Shown here piece by piece: positions 7,128-15,269 of a DNA stretch of 64,000 bases (position 1 is its first letter; each line of letters begins with the position of its first letter). This DNA comes from Streptomyces sp. ITFR-21 (GTDB lineage: Bacteria; Actinomycetota; Actinomycetes; Streptomycetales; Streptomycetaceae). The DNA lies in the NCBI RefSeq assembly GCF_031844685.1, contig NZ_CP134606.1:186001-250000 (forward strand). The letters are read 5' to 3'. A program made the position numbers and the translations under genes. The notes under the pieces are model-generated. The model was not told where the DNA came from. It ran no database searches and worked only from the letters and a program-made list of their open reading frames with translations.

Positions 7128-8620
7128 CGGGGCGAGCCGAGTTTGCCGAGGAAGAGAAGGGTCTCATCCAGCGCTTCCACGGTGAGCAGACGACTGCGGG
7201 GCCGAACGAGGCCGGCCACTCCGTACTCGCCCAGAGCATGGCAGCGGGCGGTCAAACAGTTCCAGTCCAGGCCCAGGTAGTCCGCGAGGGACCGGAGTCG
7301 GCTTGCTGGATCCTCGCCTACGAGTACGTCGGCACCCCGTGCGTCGGCGAAGACGGCCGCGTAGGAACGGAGCTCTCCGCGGGACGACGTGCTGCCGGCC
7401 GCCCACAGCGCGCCGCCCGGCGCCCGCACCCAGTTGGCCACGACGGCCCGCTGACCGGGCACCAAAGCTACCCCGTCCACCTCTGAATACTCCGTCTTCG
7501 GCACCACCCTCACGCGGATCCCGCAGCGCTCCATCAGAGCGATGGCCAGCAGCAACAAGACCCGCTCGTACTTCTCCGAGCGCGCCACCTCGGACTCGGG
7601 CAGACAGAAGACCCGGACGGTCTGCGCTGTCGCGTCGTGGAATCGCTCAAGTGCTCTCAGGTACTCCAGTTTGTGCCTGAAGAACAGCCAGCAGGCCGCT
7701 TCTTCCCCGGTCTGCTCACGAGTCCAGAAGATCGGAACTTCCCTTGCGTCTACCAGCTCCTGCTGGATATGCCGGGCGCAAAACGCCGATCCCATCCAAC
7801 TACTGCCGACGGTGGACAGGTTGACCATCAACTGGCTGGGGGCCGAGCGGGGCAGAGACAGGTAGGTGCTGAGCAGGTTCTGCTCGGCGTCGAGCGCTTG
7901 GTCGTCGGACAAGAGGCCGTCATCGAGCTGGGTGAGCGCCCAGAGAATGCCATAGGAGAGGTCGTCCAAGAGGTACGCCGAGGGGATCGACATGGGCCTG
8001 GCTGCGGGCGCTCCGGGAATGGCGGGCCTGCGAGCGACCGCGGCGTCGCGGACGTACACGTCGCCGTCGTCCCGACCTTCCTCGACACCAACAAGGAAGC
8101 CGCGCCGCGCCGGCCGTAAGAACCGCTCCAGGTCACGTAGTCCGTCTTGATCCAGCCCGTGCACGCTGACGTCCTCGCCTCGTCTGATGACGGGAAGAAG
8201 GTGGACGGCGGCGCTTGTGCCGTCCAGGCGCTGCTGTCCGGAGATTTCCCAGATCCCAGCAGGTCCGCCGGCAGGGAGCAGCATGGTGGACGTCGGCCAG
8301 CGTGAGGCGATCCGCGCAGCAACCGACTCCAACGCCGCCGTCGGCTTGCCCGCTTCGGGCGCCAGACTGAACAACTCCTTGACGGTGTGCCCGAGCATGC
8401 GCTCCAGGATCTGAGCAGCCTCGCCGCGAGGACGGCCGGCCCAGGTGCCCGACGACCACCGATCGAACGTGGTGCGCCCGACGCTGGCCGTGGCCAGCCG
8501 ACGATTGCCGGACTCGTGTGCGAGCTCCCGCCCGGTCGCCGCGAAGTGGACGCAGAACGCCTCCCACCCGAGAAGGTCTCGGTCCTTCAGAAGGAGGCTG
8601 AACAGCGTCCGGCGCATCAC
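7124..8620 (-). CDS. Regulator with the same N-terminal domain as the Nudix-operon regulator
   Basis: A 498-aa protein. Residues about 15-90 (LGWEAFCVHFAATGRELA, then TTFDRWSSGTWAGRPRG, then ILERMLGHTVKELFS) align clearly with the N-terminus of the 415-aa regulator at 4317-5564. The remaining 400 residues differ completely: no TPR pattern, but a mixed alpha/beta region I do not recognise, with a possible ligand domain (VHLLPVIRRGEDVSVHGLDQ). It is the first gene of the asparaginase operon and overlaps it by 4 bp. Confidence 0.7.
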   Translation of the reverse strand: MMRRTLFSLLLKDRDLLGWEAFCVHFAATGRELAHESGNRRLATASVGRTTFDRWSSGTWAGRPRGEAAQILERMLGHTVKELFSLAPEAGKPTAALESVAARIASRWPTSTMLLPAGGPAGIWEISGQQRLDGTSAAVHLLPVIRRGEDVSVHGLDQDGLRDLERFLRPARRGFLVGVEEGRDDGDVYVRDAAVARRPAIPGAPAARPMSIPSAYLLDDLSYGILWALTQLDDGLLSDDQALDAEQNLLSTYLSLPRSAPSQLMVNLSTVGSSWMGSAFCARHIQQELVDAREVPIFWTREQTGEEAACWLFFRHKLEYLRALERFHDATAQTVRVFCLPESEVARSEKYERVLLLLAIALMERCGIRVRVVPKTEYSEVDGVALVPGQRAVVANWVRAPGGALWAAGSTSSRGELRSYAAVFADARGADVLVGEDPASRLRSLADYLGLDWNCLTARCHALGEYGVAGLVRPRSRLLTVEALDETLLFLGKLGSPR

Positions 8621-8727
8621 AGAAGCTCCTCCCTGGGCATATACGGGCAGCGAGGCGCCTCCACGCGGGGCGACGGGCGCTGCACACTTCGTGACCCTGG
8701 CTAGGATGCTCCCTAGGACGAGCCCTT

Positions 8728-8764
8728 AGCAATATGGTCTAGCAAATTGCTCGACCATATTGCT
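8728..8764. promoter_or_regulatory. Palindromic operator upstream of the XRE gene
   Basis: AGCAATATGGTC (8728-8739) and its exact reverse complement (8753-8764) flank a 13-bp centre that itself contains the near-palindrome AGCAAATTGCT. The AT-rich site sits 36 bp before the ATG of the XRE regulator in otherwise GC-rich DNA. It is probably the autoregulatory operator of that protein. Confidence 0.65.
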
Positions 8765-8799
8765 TGTAGGTACCGTGGCGAGCCGTCAGACTGGCCACC

Positions 8800-9705
8800 A
8801 TGCCAGAAGCGAAGACGCCGTGGTCGTTGACCCTCAGCGAAGTCGGCCTGCGCCTTGAGGAGTTGCGCGAACGTCGCAGCCTGACCCAAGGTGACGTCGC
8901 CAACCACGAAGTGCTGCGCAGCCGCAGCGTCAGGATCGACAAGAGCGGGCTGAGCAGGCTGGAGCGCGGACAGCGTCGCCGTGTCGCCCGCGACCTCGTC
9001 GAGGCCCTGCTTGAGGTTTACCAGGCCAATGCCACGGAACGCTCCGAGATCCTGGCCCTCCTGAGCGCGGATACCACCCCCGCCGGCCGCCCACGCCCGG
9101 CCCTCTGGCGGCGTAATGCTCACCTGTTGGGCCCCATGCAGTTCGAGGGCTTCTTGAAGATGGAGCGCAGGGCCACCGCGCTGTCGAACTACGAGCGCGA
9201 CATCTGGCCGGGCCTCTTCCAGAACGAGGACTACGCCTCCAGTGTCATCGCCCAGATGAGACCGGATCTGCGCCCCTCCGAGGTCAAGGCGCTCGTCGAC
9301 GTCCGCATGGACCGGCAGCAGCAGGTACGGGAAGGCGCACTCGCGGAATTCCGCGCCTTGGTTGACGAGCGAGTCCTACGCTCAGCCGTCGACGATCGAG
9401 CGGTCGCGCGACGCCAACTGGAGCGCAGCCTGGAGGAGTCCGAGAACTCCCGCAACACCATCCGCATCCTGCCGGAGGCAGTCGGACTACATCCGGGGGC
9501 CGCAGGCCCGTTCGTCACCATGGCCTTCCCCGAGGCCGCCCGCCAGGTCGTGTGGGTGGAGACGATGGTCAGTTCGCTGTACTTCGACGGGGAAGAAGAT
9601 GTGCAGCGCTACGCAGCAGCTTTCACCATCCTGTGGGAGCGGGCGCTGGACCCCGACGAGACGCGCACGCGGCTCAAGAAAAAGATCAAGGAGCTAGAAC
9701 AGTGA
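8800..9705 (+). CDS. XRE family regulator with DUF5753 domain
   Basis: A 301-aa protein with an N-terminal helix-turn-helix (LRLEELRERRSLTQGDVA, KSGLSRLERGQ) and a C-terminal DUF5753 ligand-like domain (FLKMERRATALSNYE, WPGLFQNEDYA, FVTMAFPE, VVWVETM). This is the standard Streptomyces regulator that is paired with a DUF397 protein, which follows with a GTGA overlap. By analogy to BldB/WhiJ-type systems, the pair forms a DNA-binding/co-regulator switch. The region 8621-8799 between it and the divergent regulator gene holds the palindrome at 8728-8764. Confidence 0.92.
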   Translation: MPEAKTPWSLTLSEVGLRLEELRERRSLTQGDVANHEVLRSRSVRIDKSGLSRLERGQRRRVARDLVEALLEVYQANATERSEILALLSADTTPAGRPRPALWRRNAHLLGPMQFEGFLKMERRATALSNYERDIWPGLFQNEDYASSVIAQMRPDLRPSEVKALVDVRMDRQQQVREGALAEFRALVDERVLRSAVDDRAVARRQLERSLEESENSRNTIRILPEAVGLHPGAAGPFVTMAFPEAARQVVWVETMVSSLYFDGEEDVQRYAAAFTILWERALDPDETRTRLKKKIKELEQ

Positions 9706-9935
9706 CAGAAAAGCCGGACCCGTCCGCATTTGACCTCACATCGGTCGAATGGACGGTGTCCAAGTACAGCGGGGGCGGTGGGAACTGTGTGCGGCTCGCC
9801 GTCGTGGACGGGTACGTCCTGATCGGTGACTCGCAGAACCCCGATCGGCCGCCTCACGTCTACACCCCGACCGAGGCCAAGGCGTGGCTGCTCGGCGCGA
9901 AGGACACGGACTTCGACTTCCTGCTGGATCTCTGA
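9702..9935 (+). CDS. DUF397 protein
   Basis: A 77-aa DUF397 protein (SVEWTVSKYSGGGGNCVRLA, then VLIGDSQNPDRPPHVYT and a final WLLGAK). The GTG start overlaps the XRE stop (GTGA), the usual arrangement for the partner of an XRE-DUF5753 protein. Family members act with their cognate XRE regulator in development and antibiotic control; the target here is unknown. Confidence 0.92.
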   Translation: MTEKPDPSAFDLTSVEWTVSKYSGGGGNCVRLAVVDGYVLIGDSQNPDRPPHVYTPTEAKAWLLGAKDTDFDFLLDL

Positions 9936-9960
9936 GCTCGTCCCGATCGTCGAAGGCTAG

Positions 9961-9993
9961 CGGGCCGGCCCCATGGCAACTGGGGCCGGCCCG
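9961..9993 (+). terminator. Strong intrinsic terminator
   Basis: A perfect 13-bp stem, CGGGCCGGCCCCA at 9961-9973 with its complement at 9981-9993, 7-nt loop, followed by a TCGTTTCT tail. It lies 25 bp after the DUF397 stop. Confidence 0.85.
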
Positions 9994-10102
9994 ATCGTTT
10001 CTGCCCAGGGAGACCATCTGTCACACCGGCGTCCGGATCGGGGGCGGCCGGAGACATTGAACACACGTTGCATTCCGCTGGCCGGACCGGATGGGCGGCG
10101 TC

Positions 10103-10759
10103 TTAGACAGGAGTGGCCGTTGCTTCCTGATGTGCAGCGACGGCATGGAGGACCGCTGCCTGAGTCGTAGCCATGTGGTTCGTGCAGTCGCGGATCTGTG
10201 TGCCGCGTGGTGCGGTAGCTGGTCCGCCGGAACTGAACCAGTCGTTCAGCTCCGGAATCACCTCTGCTGTGCGTTCGAGGGCGAAGACGATTTTGCCGCC
10301 GGCCTGAGAGACTCTCCGAACGATCCTGAATTGCTGCTCCTCGTAGTACTTGGCGAGAGCGGGGGAGGTGCAGTCGCGGCGGACGCCGCTGATGTTTTCC
10401 CGGGCGGCGCGGTCGACGGCCCAGCTGGCGATGAGTGTTCCGAGCTTGCGGTGACGCTCGGCTGGGTCGGTCACGGTGGCGTTGAGGTAGAAGGCGGGCT
10501 CAGCGGCCTCTTTCGCTGTCCAGGCCCAGGGAGCGGCAGTCCTCAGGATCGTGGTGCAGCCGACGATCTTGTCGTCGTCCTCGGTGAGTACCCACATGTC
10601 GCCGTAGCAGCTGGCGCAGTTGGCCGCCAGCTCGTCGACGTGCTTTCCCCAGCTGCGCCAGTTCGCGAGCCTGTTGTCCTTCATCCAGTCCGACCGGGCC
10701 CGGATCATCGCTTCGAGGCCGCGGCGGTCCTCCGGTCTGGCTGGTCGCATCGCGAGCAT
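10103..10759 (-). CDS. GNAT family acetyltransferase
   Basis: A 218-aa protein with the GNAT fold: beta-alpha start (MRPARPEDRRGLEAMI), a strand with WVLTEDDDKIVGCT, the acetyl-CoA loop region (DPAERHRKLGTLIASWAVD, where R/K-x-x-G-T replaces the classical Q/RxxGxG/A) and YYEEQQFR at the end of the fold. It presumably transfers an acetyl group to an amine; the substrate cannot be read. The C-terminal 35 residues extend beyond the fold. Confidence 0.82.
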   Translation of the reverse strand: MLAMRPARPEDRRGLEAMIRARSDWMKDNRLANWRSWGKHVDELAANCASCYGDMWVLTEDDDKIVGCTTILRTAAPWAWTAKEAAEPAFYLNATVTDPAERHRKLGTLIASWAVDRAARENISGVRRDCTSPALAKYYEEQQFRIVRRVSQAGGKIVFALERTAEVIPELNDWFSSGGPATAPRGTQIRDCTNHMATTQAAVLHAVAAHQEATATPV

Positions 10760-10958
10760 GCGGTCCGCTCCTGAGTGCGCTCGTTCATGAGCGGGTCGGC
10801 AGTTGAGGGTGCTGGGCGGAACCTTAGGGGTCTACTGCCTGGTAGGTGGGTTGTTCCCCGTCCGGGCCGCCGAAACCCGGAGCGAGTCGTGCCGGGACGT
10901 GCTGGAATGCCCGGGAAGATCTTCTGCCAGCAGGGCGTCTGGCCGGACGGGTGCAGGT

Positions 10959-11789
10959 TCAGGCCGCGGACTGCAGAGGGCTGCGGAGTCCGCGGGCGAG
11001 GTTTCTGGCGAGCGTGGCGGCCTCGATGGCGCCGGTTGGTCCGGGATTGGCTTCGATGGTGCGGATGAAGGCGGAGCCGACGATGACGGCATCGGCGAAG
11101 GAGCCGGCGACCGCGGCTTGTTCTGGGGTGGAGACGCCGATTCCGACTCCGATGGGGAGCGGTGTGATGCCGCGCAAGCGGTCGACGAAGGTGTTAAGCC
11201 CGGGGTGGAGGGGGCCTTGCGTGCCGGTGACGCCTGCGGTTGCGGGCGCGTAGATCATGCCGCTGCCGGCGCCGCACAATCGGGCCAGGCGTTGATCGGT
11301 GACGTTGGGGGCGACGACGAATACGGTGTTCAGGCCGTGCTCGTGTGCGGCTCGCAGCCAGTCAGTGGCTTCCTCGACGGGCAGGTCCGGGATGATTGCC
11401 GCAGCTCCGCCCGCGGCGGCCAGGCGGCGGGCGAAGCGCTCGGGTCCGTACCGGTGGACGGGCTGCCAGTAGGTCATGACCAGGAGCGCGGCGGTGGAAA
11501 TGGCGGCCAGCTCGCGGATCGTGGTGAACACGTCCTCGATGCGGAAGCCGGCCTGGAGCGCCTGTGCGTTCGCGTGCTGAATGGACGGTCCGTCCATCAT
11601 CGGGTCCGAGAACGGCAGACCCACCTCGATCACGTCCGCGTAGGTGGCCAGCAGCCGGAAGGTGTCGAGGCTCTGGTCGAGCGTGGGGTAGCCGGCCGGA
11701 AGGTAGACAGCGAGGGCGGCCCGCGATTGAGCCCGGGTCGCGCCGAGGACCTCCTCGAGCCGGGATGTACGGATCTCGGAAGAGGTCAT
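10959..11789 (-). CDS. trpA: Tryptophan synthase alpha chain (stand-alone)
   Basis: A 276-aa TrpA homologue. It carries the catalytic Glu in DVIEVGLPFSDP and the second acid in MMDGPSIQ, plus the loop-6 and phosphate-binding stretches (YAPATAGVTGT, GVGIGVSTPEQ). TrpA cleaves indole-3-glycerol phosphate to indole and glyceraldehyde 3-phosphate. The ATG at 11789 has AAGGAC 4-5 nt upstream. No trpB, trpC or other trp gene is near, so either it replaces or doubles a chromosomal copy, or it supplies indole to a secondary pathway. Confidence 0.9.
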   Translation of the reverse strand: MTSSEIRTSRLEEVLGATRAQSRAALAVYLPAGYPTLDQSLDTFRLLATYADVIEVGLPFSDPMMDGPSIQHANAQALQAGFRIEDVFTTIRELAAISTAALLVMTYWQPVHRYGPERFARRLAAAGGAAAIIPDLPVEEATDWLRAAHEHGLNTVFVVAPNVTDQRLARLCGAGSGMIYAPATAGVTGTQGPLHPGLNTFVDRLRGITPLPIGVGIGVSTPEQAAVAGSFADAVIVGSAFIRTIEANPGPTGAIEAATLARNLARGLRSPLQSAA

Positions 11790-12195
11790 CACAGTCCTTC
11801 GACGGCGGGCGCGGCCCGGGGCTCGGTTGGCCCGGCAGACCGAGCACGGGACTGCGGGGTAGGCGTGGCTTGGAACTGGTGGCAAAGTGCTGACGTCGGC
11901 GGAGTGGCCCTGGCCGTCGGTGTTCCGGTCCGGCGGGAGGTTCCGTCGCCCAGGCCGCGGGTGGAGCCGCGGCGATCGGTTCGGTGATCCGCGCGAGGGG
12001 ACGGGTGAGCGTCGCTCACGGCGGCCCGGGGTCCGCGAGAGGGGCCGGGCCGCCGTGGCGCCGTCCCGGGCTGTACGGGGTGACAGCCGGGAGTCCTGGG
12101 GTCGCGCGAGCGCGCCGACGGCGGGGCTGGGGCGTGTGCGCAGGCTCTGCCCGCGGCTACTGGCCGGCCGGGGATGGCCTGCGTGGGGCGGGTGC
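11790..12195. other. 406-bp gap without a convincing gene
   Basis: The gap lies upstream of trpA and downstream of the SH3-like secreted protein gene. Open frames on both strands lack ribosome-binding sites and look like high-GC chance ORFs. I see no Trp-rich leader peptide or attenuator for trpA. Confidence 0.5.
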
Positions 12196-12534
12196 TCAGT
12201 CGAGTTGCATGGGGATGCTGATGTAGCTGCGGGAGACCCAGCCGGTTTCGCCCTTGTGTGCGCCGGAGGAAGGCTTGACGTAGCCCCAGTTGCCCTTGTA
12301 GCAGGCGTAGTAGATCCGGGTGTTCTTCGAGAGCTGGCCCTTGGCGGTGTAGCCCGTGCCGGGTCCGGTGCGGAACATGACGGTCGCGTCGACGTAGGTG
12401 TTGAGCTTCGCCGAGTGGGTGCAGGTCTTGGAGGTGGTGGCGGCGCTGGCGGTCGATGCCGTGGCGACGGCCCCGCCGAGGAGCAGTGCACCGGCGGTGT
12501 TGGCGGTGGCGATGCGGCGGGTGAGGGCGTTCAT
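12196..12534 (-). CDS. Secreted SH3-like small protein
   Basis: A 112-aa exported protein. The N-terminus MNALTRRIATANTAGALLLG followed by AVATASTASA is a signal peptide. The mature part has an SH3b pattern (VMFRTGPGTGYTAKGQL, YYACYKGNWGYV, ETGWVSRSYI) with two cysteines that could form a disulfide. The ATG at 12534 is preceded by GGAAGAG. SH3b domains usually bind cell-wall peptides or ligands outside the cell. Confidence 0.85.
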   Translation of the reverse strand: MNALTRRIATANTAGALLLGGAVATASTASAATTSKTCTHSAKLNTYVDATVMFRTGPGTGYTAKGQLSKNTRIYYACYKGNWGYVKPSSGAHKGETGWVSRSYISIPMQLD

Positions 12535-12708
12535 GTGTGCTCTTCCTGGTGTCGTCGTTGGCCGGCGGGCGCGCCGGTCGCGTGGGGCGTATGCCGGGAC
12601 GGAGGACGGGGCGGGCGCGGGGAACTCAGGAGCACGGCACTTCATGCCTTGTTCCGGTGTCGATCTTTGTCGCGGGCGGCTGGGGTAGCCAGGTGCGGTT
12701 TCTTCCGT

Positions 12709-12777
12709 CAGTTGGCCTTCCGGAATCCGTTCACCAGGAAGCTCGCTTGCAGGAAAGTCGGTTTCCGGTTGGTGAGG
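12709..12777. repeat. TTCCGGAA/CAGGAA-rich segment upstream of the SH3-like gene
   Basis: A short stretch with CTTCCGGAA, two CAGGAA and GTTTCCGG motifs. The reverse complement of 13512-13580 carries the same kind of motifs at similar spacing (roughly 28 of 52 positions identical by eye). Both lie upstream of small secreted-protein genes. Confidence 0.3.
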
Positions 12778-12796
12778 TGACGGGGACTCCGGACTG

Positions 12797-13342
12797 TCAG
12801 GAGACGGCGGCAGTTCCGCTCAGGCCCCAAGCCTTCGATCCCTTGCCGTCGTCGGCGATATCGACGTAAGCGGTGGCGTCAGCGGTCCAGGATTTCTTCT
12901 TGGTCTTTACGTACGCCTCTCCGTATCCGCTGGCGCCGGTGGCGAAGGTCTTCGATCCGCTGTTGGAGTTGTTGACTTCACCGCTGATCGTGCGCTCCTC
13001 GCAGATCCCGTAGCTGCAGTTCTGGACTTTGGTCGATCCGTGCTCGGCGCGCATCAGGATGGAGAAGTCGTTGAAGCGTTTGCCCCCGGTGTAGAAGGAG
13101 TTGCCGGTCCAGGAGGCCTTGTTCACCACGCCTTGTAGTAGCGGTAGCCGCCACTGGATCCGGTGTACTTGATGCAGATGTTGACGCTGACCTTCACGTC
13201 CGGCTTGCCGGGCAGGTTGAAACTCTTCGTGCTGGTCTTGCAGTGGGTGGTGGTCGCGGCCTGCGCCGGCCAGGGCGAGACCGCCTGCGAGGATCGTGGA
13301 GGCGGTCAGAGCGGTCGCGGCGGCTGCGCGGGCGATCTTCAC
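12797..13342 (-). pseudogene. Small secreted protein with two compensating frameshifts
   Basis: GTG at 13342 follows AGGAG and opens a clear signal peptide (VKIARAAAATALTASTILAG). Shortly after, the sensible protein continues in another frame (TTTHCKTSTKSFNLPGKPD, VSVNICIKYTGSSGGYRYYK, KAW) that ends in TGA at 13123-13125. The original frame then resumes sensibly (VNKASWTGNSFYTGGKRF to the end at 12797). One extra base near 13270 and one missing base near 13127 explain this. Read through as it stands, the gene would encode a 181-aa protein with a garbled 44-residue middle. Either the gene is damaged or the assembly has indels. Confidence 0.65.
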
Positions 13343-13814
13343 GTGGGTGCTCCTGGAGAAGGGGAGAAGGGGCGGTCCAGGAGGTCGCGGCGTCATAGGG
13401 CGGCGCGCACGGCCACTCCTGGCGGTCGGCAGGTCGAGGTAAGGGCCGCGATTCGGGCCCGTACCTCAGTGATCTCCGATACTTCTTCGGCTGACCTTGC
13501 GTGCGCCAGGATCAGGTTCTTCCTGAAGGCGAACCGCCTGAGAGACAAGTTCCTGATCGGTTTCTTCAGGAAGTTGCGTTTCCGGAATACCCGAAGCGAC
13601 AGTCGGACGGCTCCGGGGCACCCGCTGCTTACCCGAGAATTCGGGAGCGCGCTTCGAAGGACTCGCGATGCATTGCGCTTGGGCCGCGCGTCAGGTGTAA
13701 CCGCGCCCGGTGGAGCGGGGCACGTGGCAACTTGACCTGGTGCCCGTGTCCGGCTTCTGACACGGCGCACTTCGCGGTGCGCTCCTTCAGCCGTACGCGC
13801 GACAGGAAGCAGAC
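13343..13814. other. 472-bp gap with inverted repeats
   Basis: Holds inverted repeats TCAGG/CCTGA (13512-13526) and TTCCTGA/TCAGGAA (13550-13572). A minus-strand frame across it encodes a repetitive basic peptide (FRK/RRFAFRK units) that only reflects these DNA repeats. No gene is called. Confidence 0.45.
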
Positions 13815-14400
13815 ATGTTCAACAGACGCTGCGGTACCCGTCCGTTGACGCCGGTCGTCCGGCCGCCGCGCGTGACCGAGACTCCCCGCGACGAGGATCC
13901 GGCCACCGTAGACCCGGCGGTCGTCTCCCGGGCTGCCCGCCTCCGGACGGACCTGTTTGAGGCGGGCATCGACCTCGAGCGGCCTTCCGGGCCGGCGCCC
14001 GCGTGGTTTACCTCGTTCGCCCGGCATCCGGCTTCCCGCGTTCTGACTCCCCAAGAACAGGGTGAGCTCAGCTCCCATCTGGCGGCCCTCCCGGCCGACG
14101 CCGTGCTCACCGACGCCGCGTGCGAGAGGGTCGTGCAGCGGATCCGTAGCCTCGCCGCCGTGCGGGAGCTGAAGCCGCAGGGCATCGACCCGTGTTCCCG
14201 GGGAGGGGGAGGGGGATCTCCTCGACATGCCCGCCGCCTCGCTGCGCCGGCTCGGCGACTACGTGCGACAGCACCTCGCCGGCATCGAGGCGCCGGACCG
14301 GCCTACGCCGGGGACCTGCATACCTGAGGCCGCCGACCACGACGGCCGCGTGCTGAGCGGATGCCGTCGCAGCTGTCAGGGCGCGAATGTCCGGAGGTGA
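13815..14400 (+). pseudogene. Hypothetical gene with a probable frameshift
   Basis: ATG at 13815 is preceded by AGGAAG. The first 124 residues look genuine (TVDPAVVSRAARLRTDLFEA, AWFTSFARHPASRVLTPQE, ERVVQRIRSLAAVRELKP). The frame then turns into Gly/Arg/Ala low-complexity and stops at 14327. One base further on, another frame gives a natural continuation (EGDLLDMPAASLRRLGDYVR, QHLAGIEAP) that stops at 14400. An extra G in CAGGGC near 14178 would account for it. I do not recognise the family. Confidence 0.5.
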
Positions 14401-15123
14401 TCAGGAGATGAGTACGGACACGCCCAACGCCCCGACCAGCATGAACGGACCATAGGCGACCTGCTCGCGCCGGCCCCGCCCCGCCAGCAGCAGTCCCACG
14501 GCGGACACAGCGCCGACGGCGAAGCCCGCGGCGGTTCCCCACAAGACCGTCTGCCAGCTGCTCCAGCCTAGAAGCGCGCCGATGGCGGGAGCCAACTTCA
14601 CATCTCCCAGGCCCATGCCCGCGAACAGCGACAGGAGAAGGAAGACCGCGGTGACGAGGGCTGCCGCGGCAACCGCGCGGCCGATCCCGCCGGGCTCGCC
14701 CGCCACAGCGGCTCCCGCGAGAAGCAGGAGCGTCCCGGCAGCAGCCGGAAGAGTCAGGACGTCGGGAAGGCGCCGCACGGCAAGGTCGATCATCGTGAGG
14801 GCGATTCCGCAGGCGGCGAGCCAGTACTGCGCGGCGGCCACCCACCCGCTCGCGCCGCCGACGGTGATCACCGCGAACGCCACGGCGCCCAGCAGCTCCA
14901 CCGATCCCGCGGCCGGCCCGATCCGCTCTCCGCACGCCGGGCAGCGCCCCGACGGCGGCAGCGCGGGGAGCCGCCGCGGGCCGAGGAGCTCGCTGGTGCA
15001 ATTCGGGCAGCCGCGGCGCGAGCGCGCGGGAGTGGGGACCGACCGGGCGAACACCAGCGGCCTGACTGCTGCGCCGACTATCGCCCCGATGAGACAGGAA
15101 GCAGCGACGCTGAGGAGGGACAT
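14401..15123 (-). CDS. A24 prepilin peptidase
   Basis: A 240-aa polytopic membrane protease. It has the two-cysteine-pair N-terminal region (CPNC and CPAC about 36 residues apart) and both catalytic aspartates (first in ALTMIDLAVRRLPD, second in the GLGDVKLAPAIGA signature). These enzymes cut the leader of type IV prepilins on the cytoplasmic face and may methylate the new N-terminus. The ATG at 15123 is preceded by AAGGAG. No other prepilin peptidase is seen here, so it probably processes the pilin-like proteins encoded at 25.6-27.1 kb. Confidence 0.9.
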   Translation of the reverse strand: MSLLSVAASCLIGAIVGAAVRPLVFARSVPTPARSRRGCPNCTSELLGPRRLPALPPSGRCPACGERIGPAAGSVELLGAVAFAVITVGGASGWVAAAQYWLAACGIALTMIDLAVRRLPDVLTLPAAAGTLLLLAGAAVAGEPGGIGRAVAAAALVTAVFLLLSLFAGMGLGDVKLAPAIGALLGWSSWQTVLWGTAAGFAVGAVSAVGLLLAGRGRREQVAYGPFMLVGALGVSVLIS

Positions 15124-15269
15124 CACGAACTCCTTGCACCCGGCCCGGGCCCCAACGGCCCGCTGCCGGTCGACATCGACCCTAGACGAGCAGGTCCCGA
15201 CGGCATCGGTCAGCCGGCGCGGCATCGCGGGATGATCACGCGCCCGGCGGCCGTGGCGCCGGGGAGCGG

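Noticed and set aside
11790..12019. Leader peptide or attenuator for trpA
   Set aside because: No short Trp-rich frame and no alternative hairpins could be found.
13393..13770. Basic repetitive peptide (FRK/RRFAFRK)
   Set aside because: It only reflects inverted DNA repeats, has no ribosome-binding site and no counterpart on known families.
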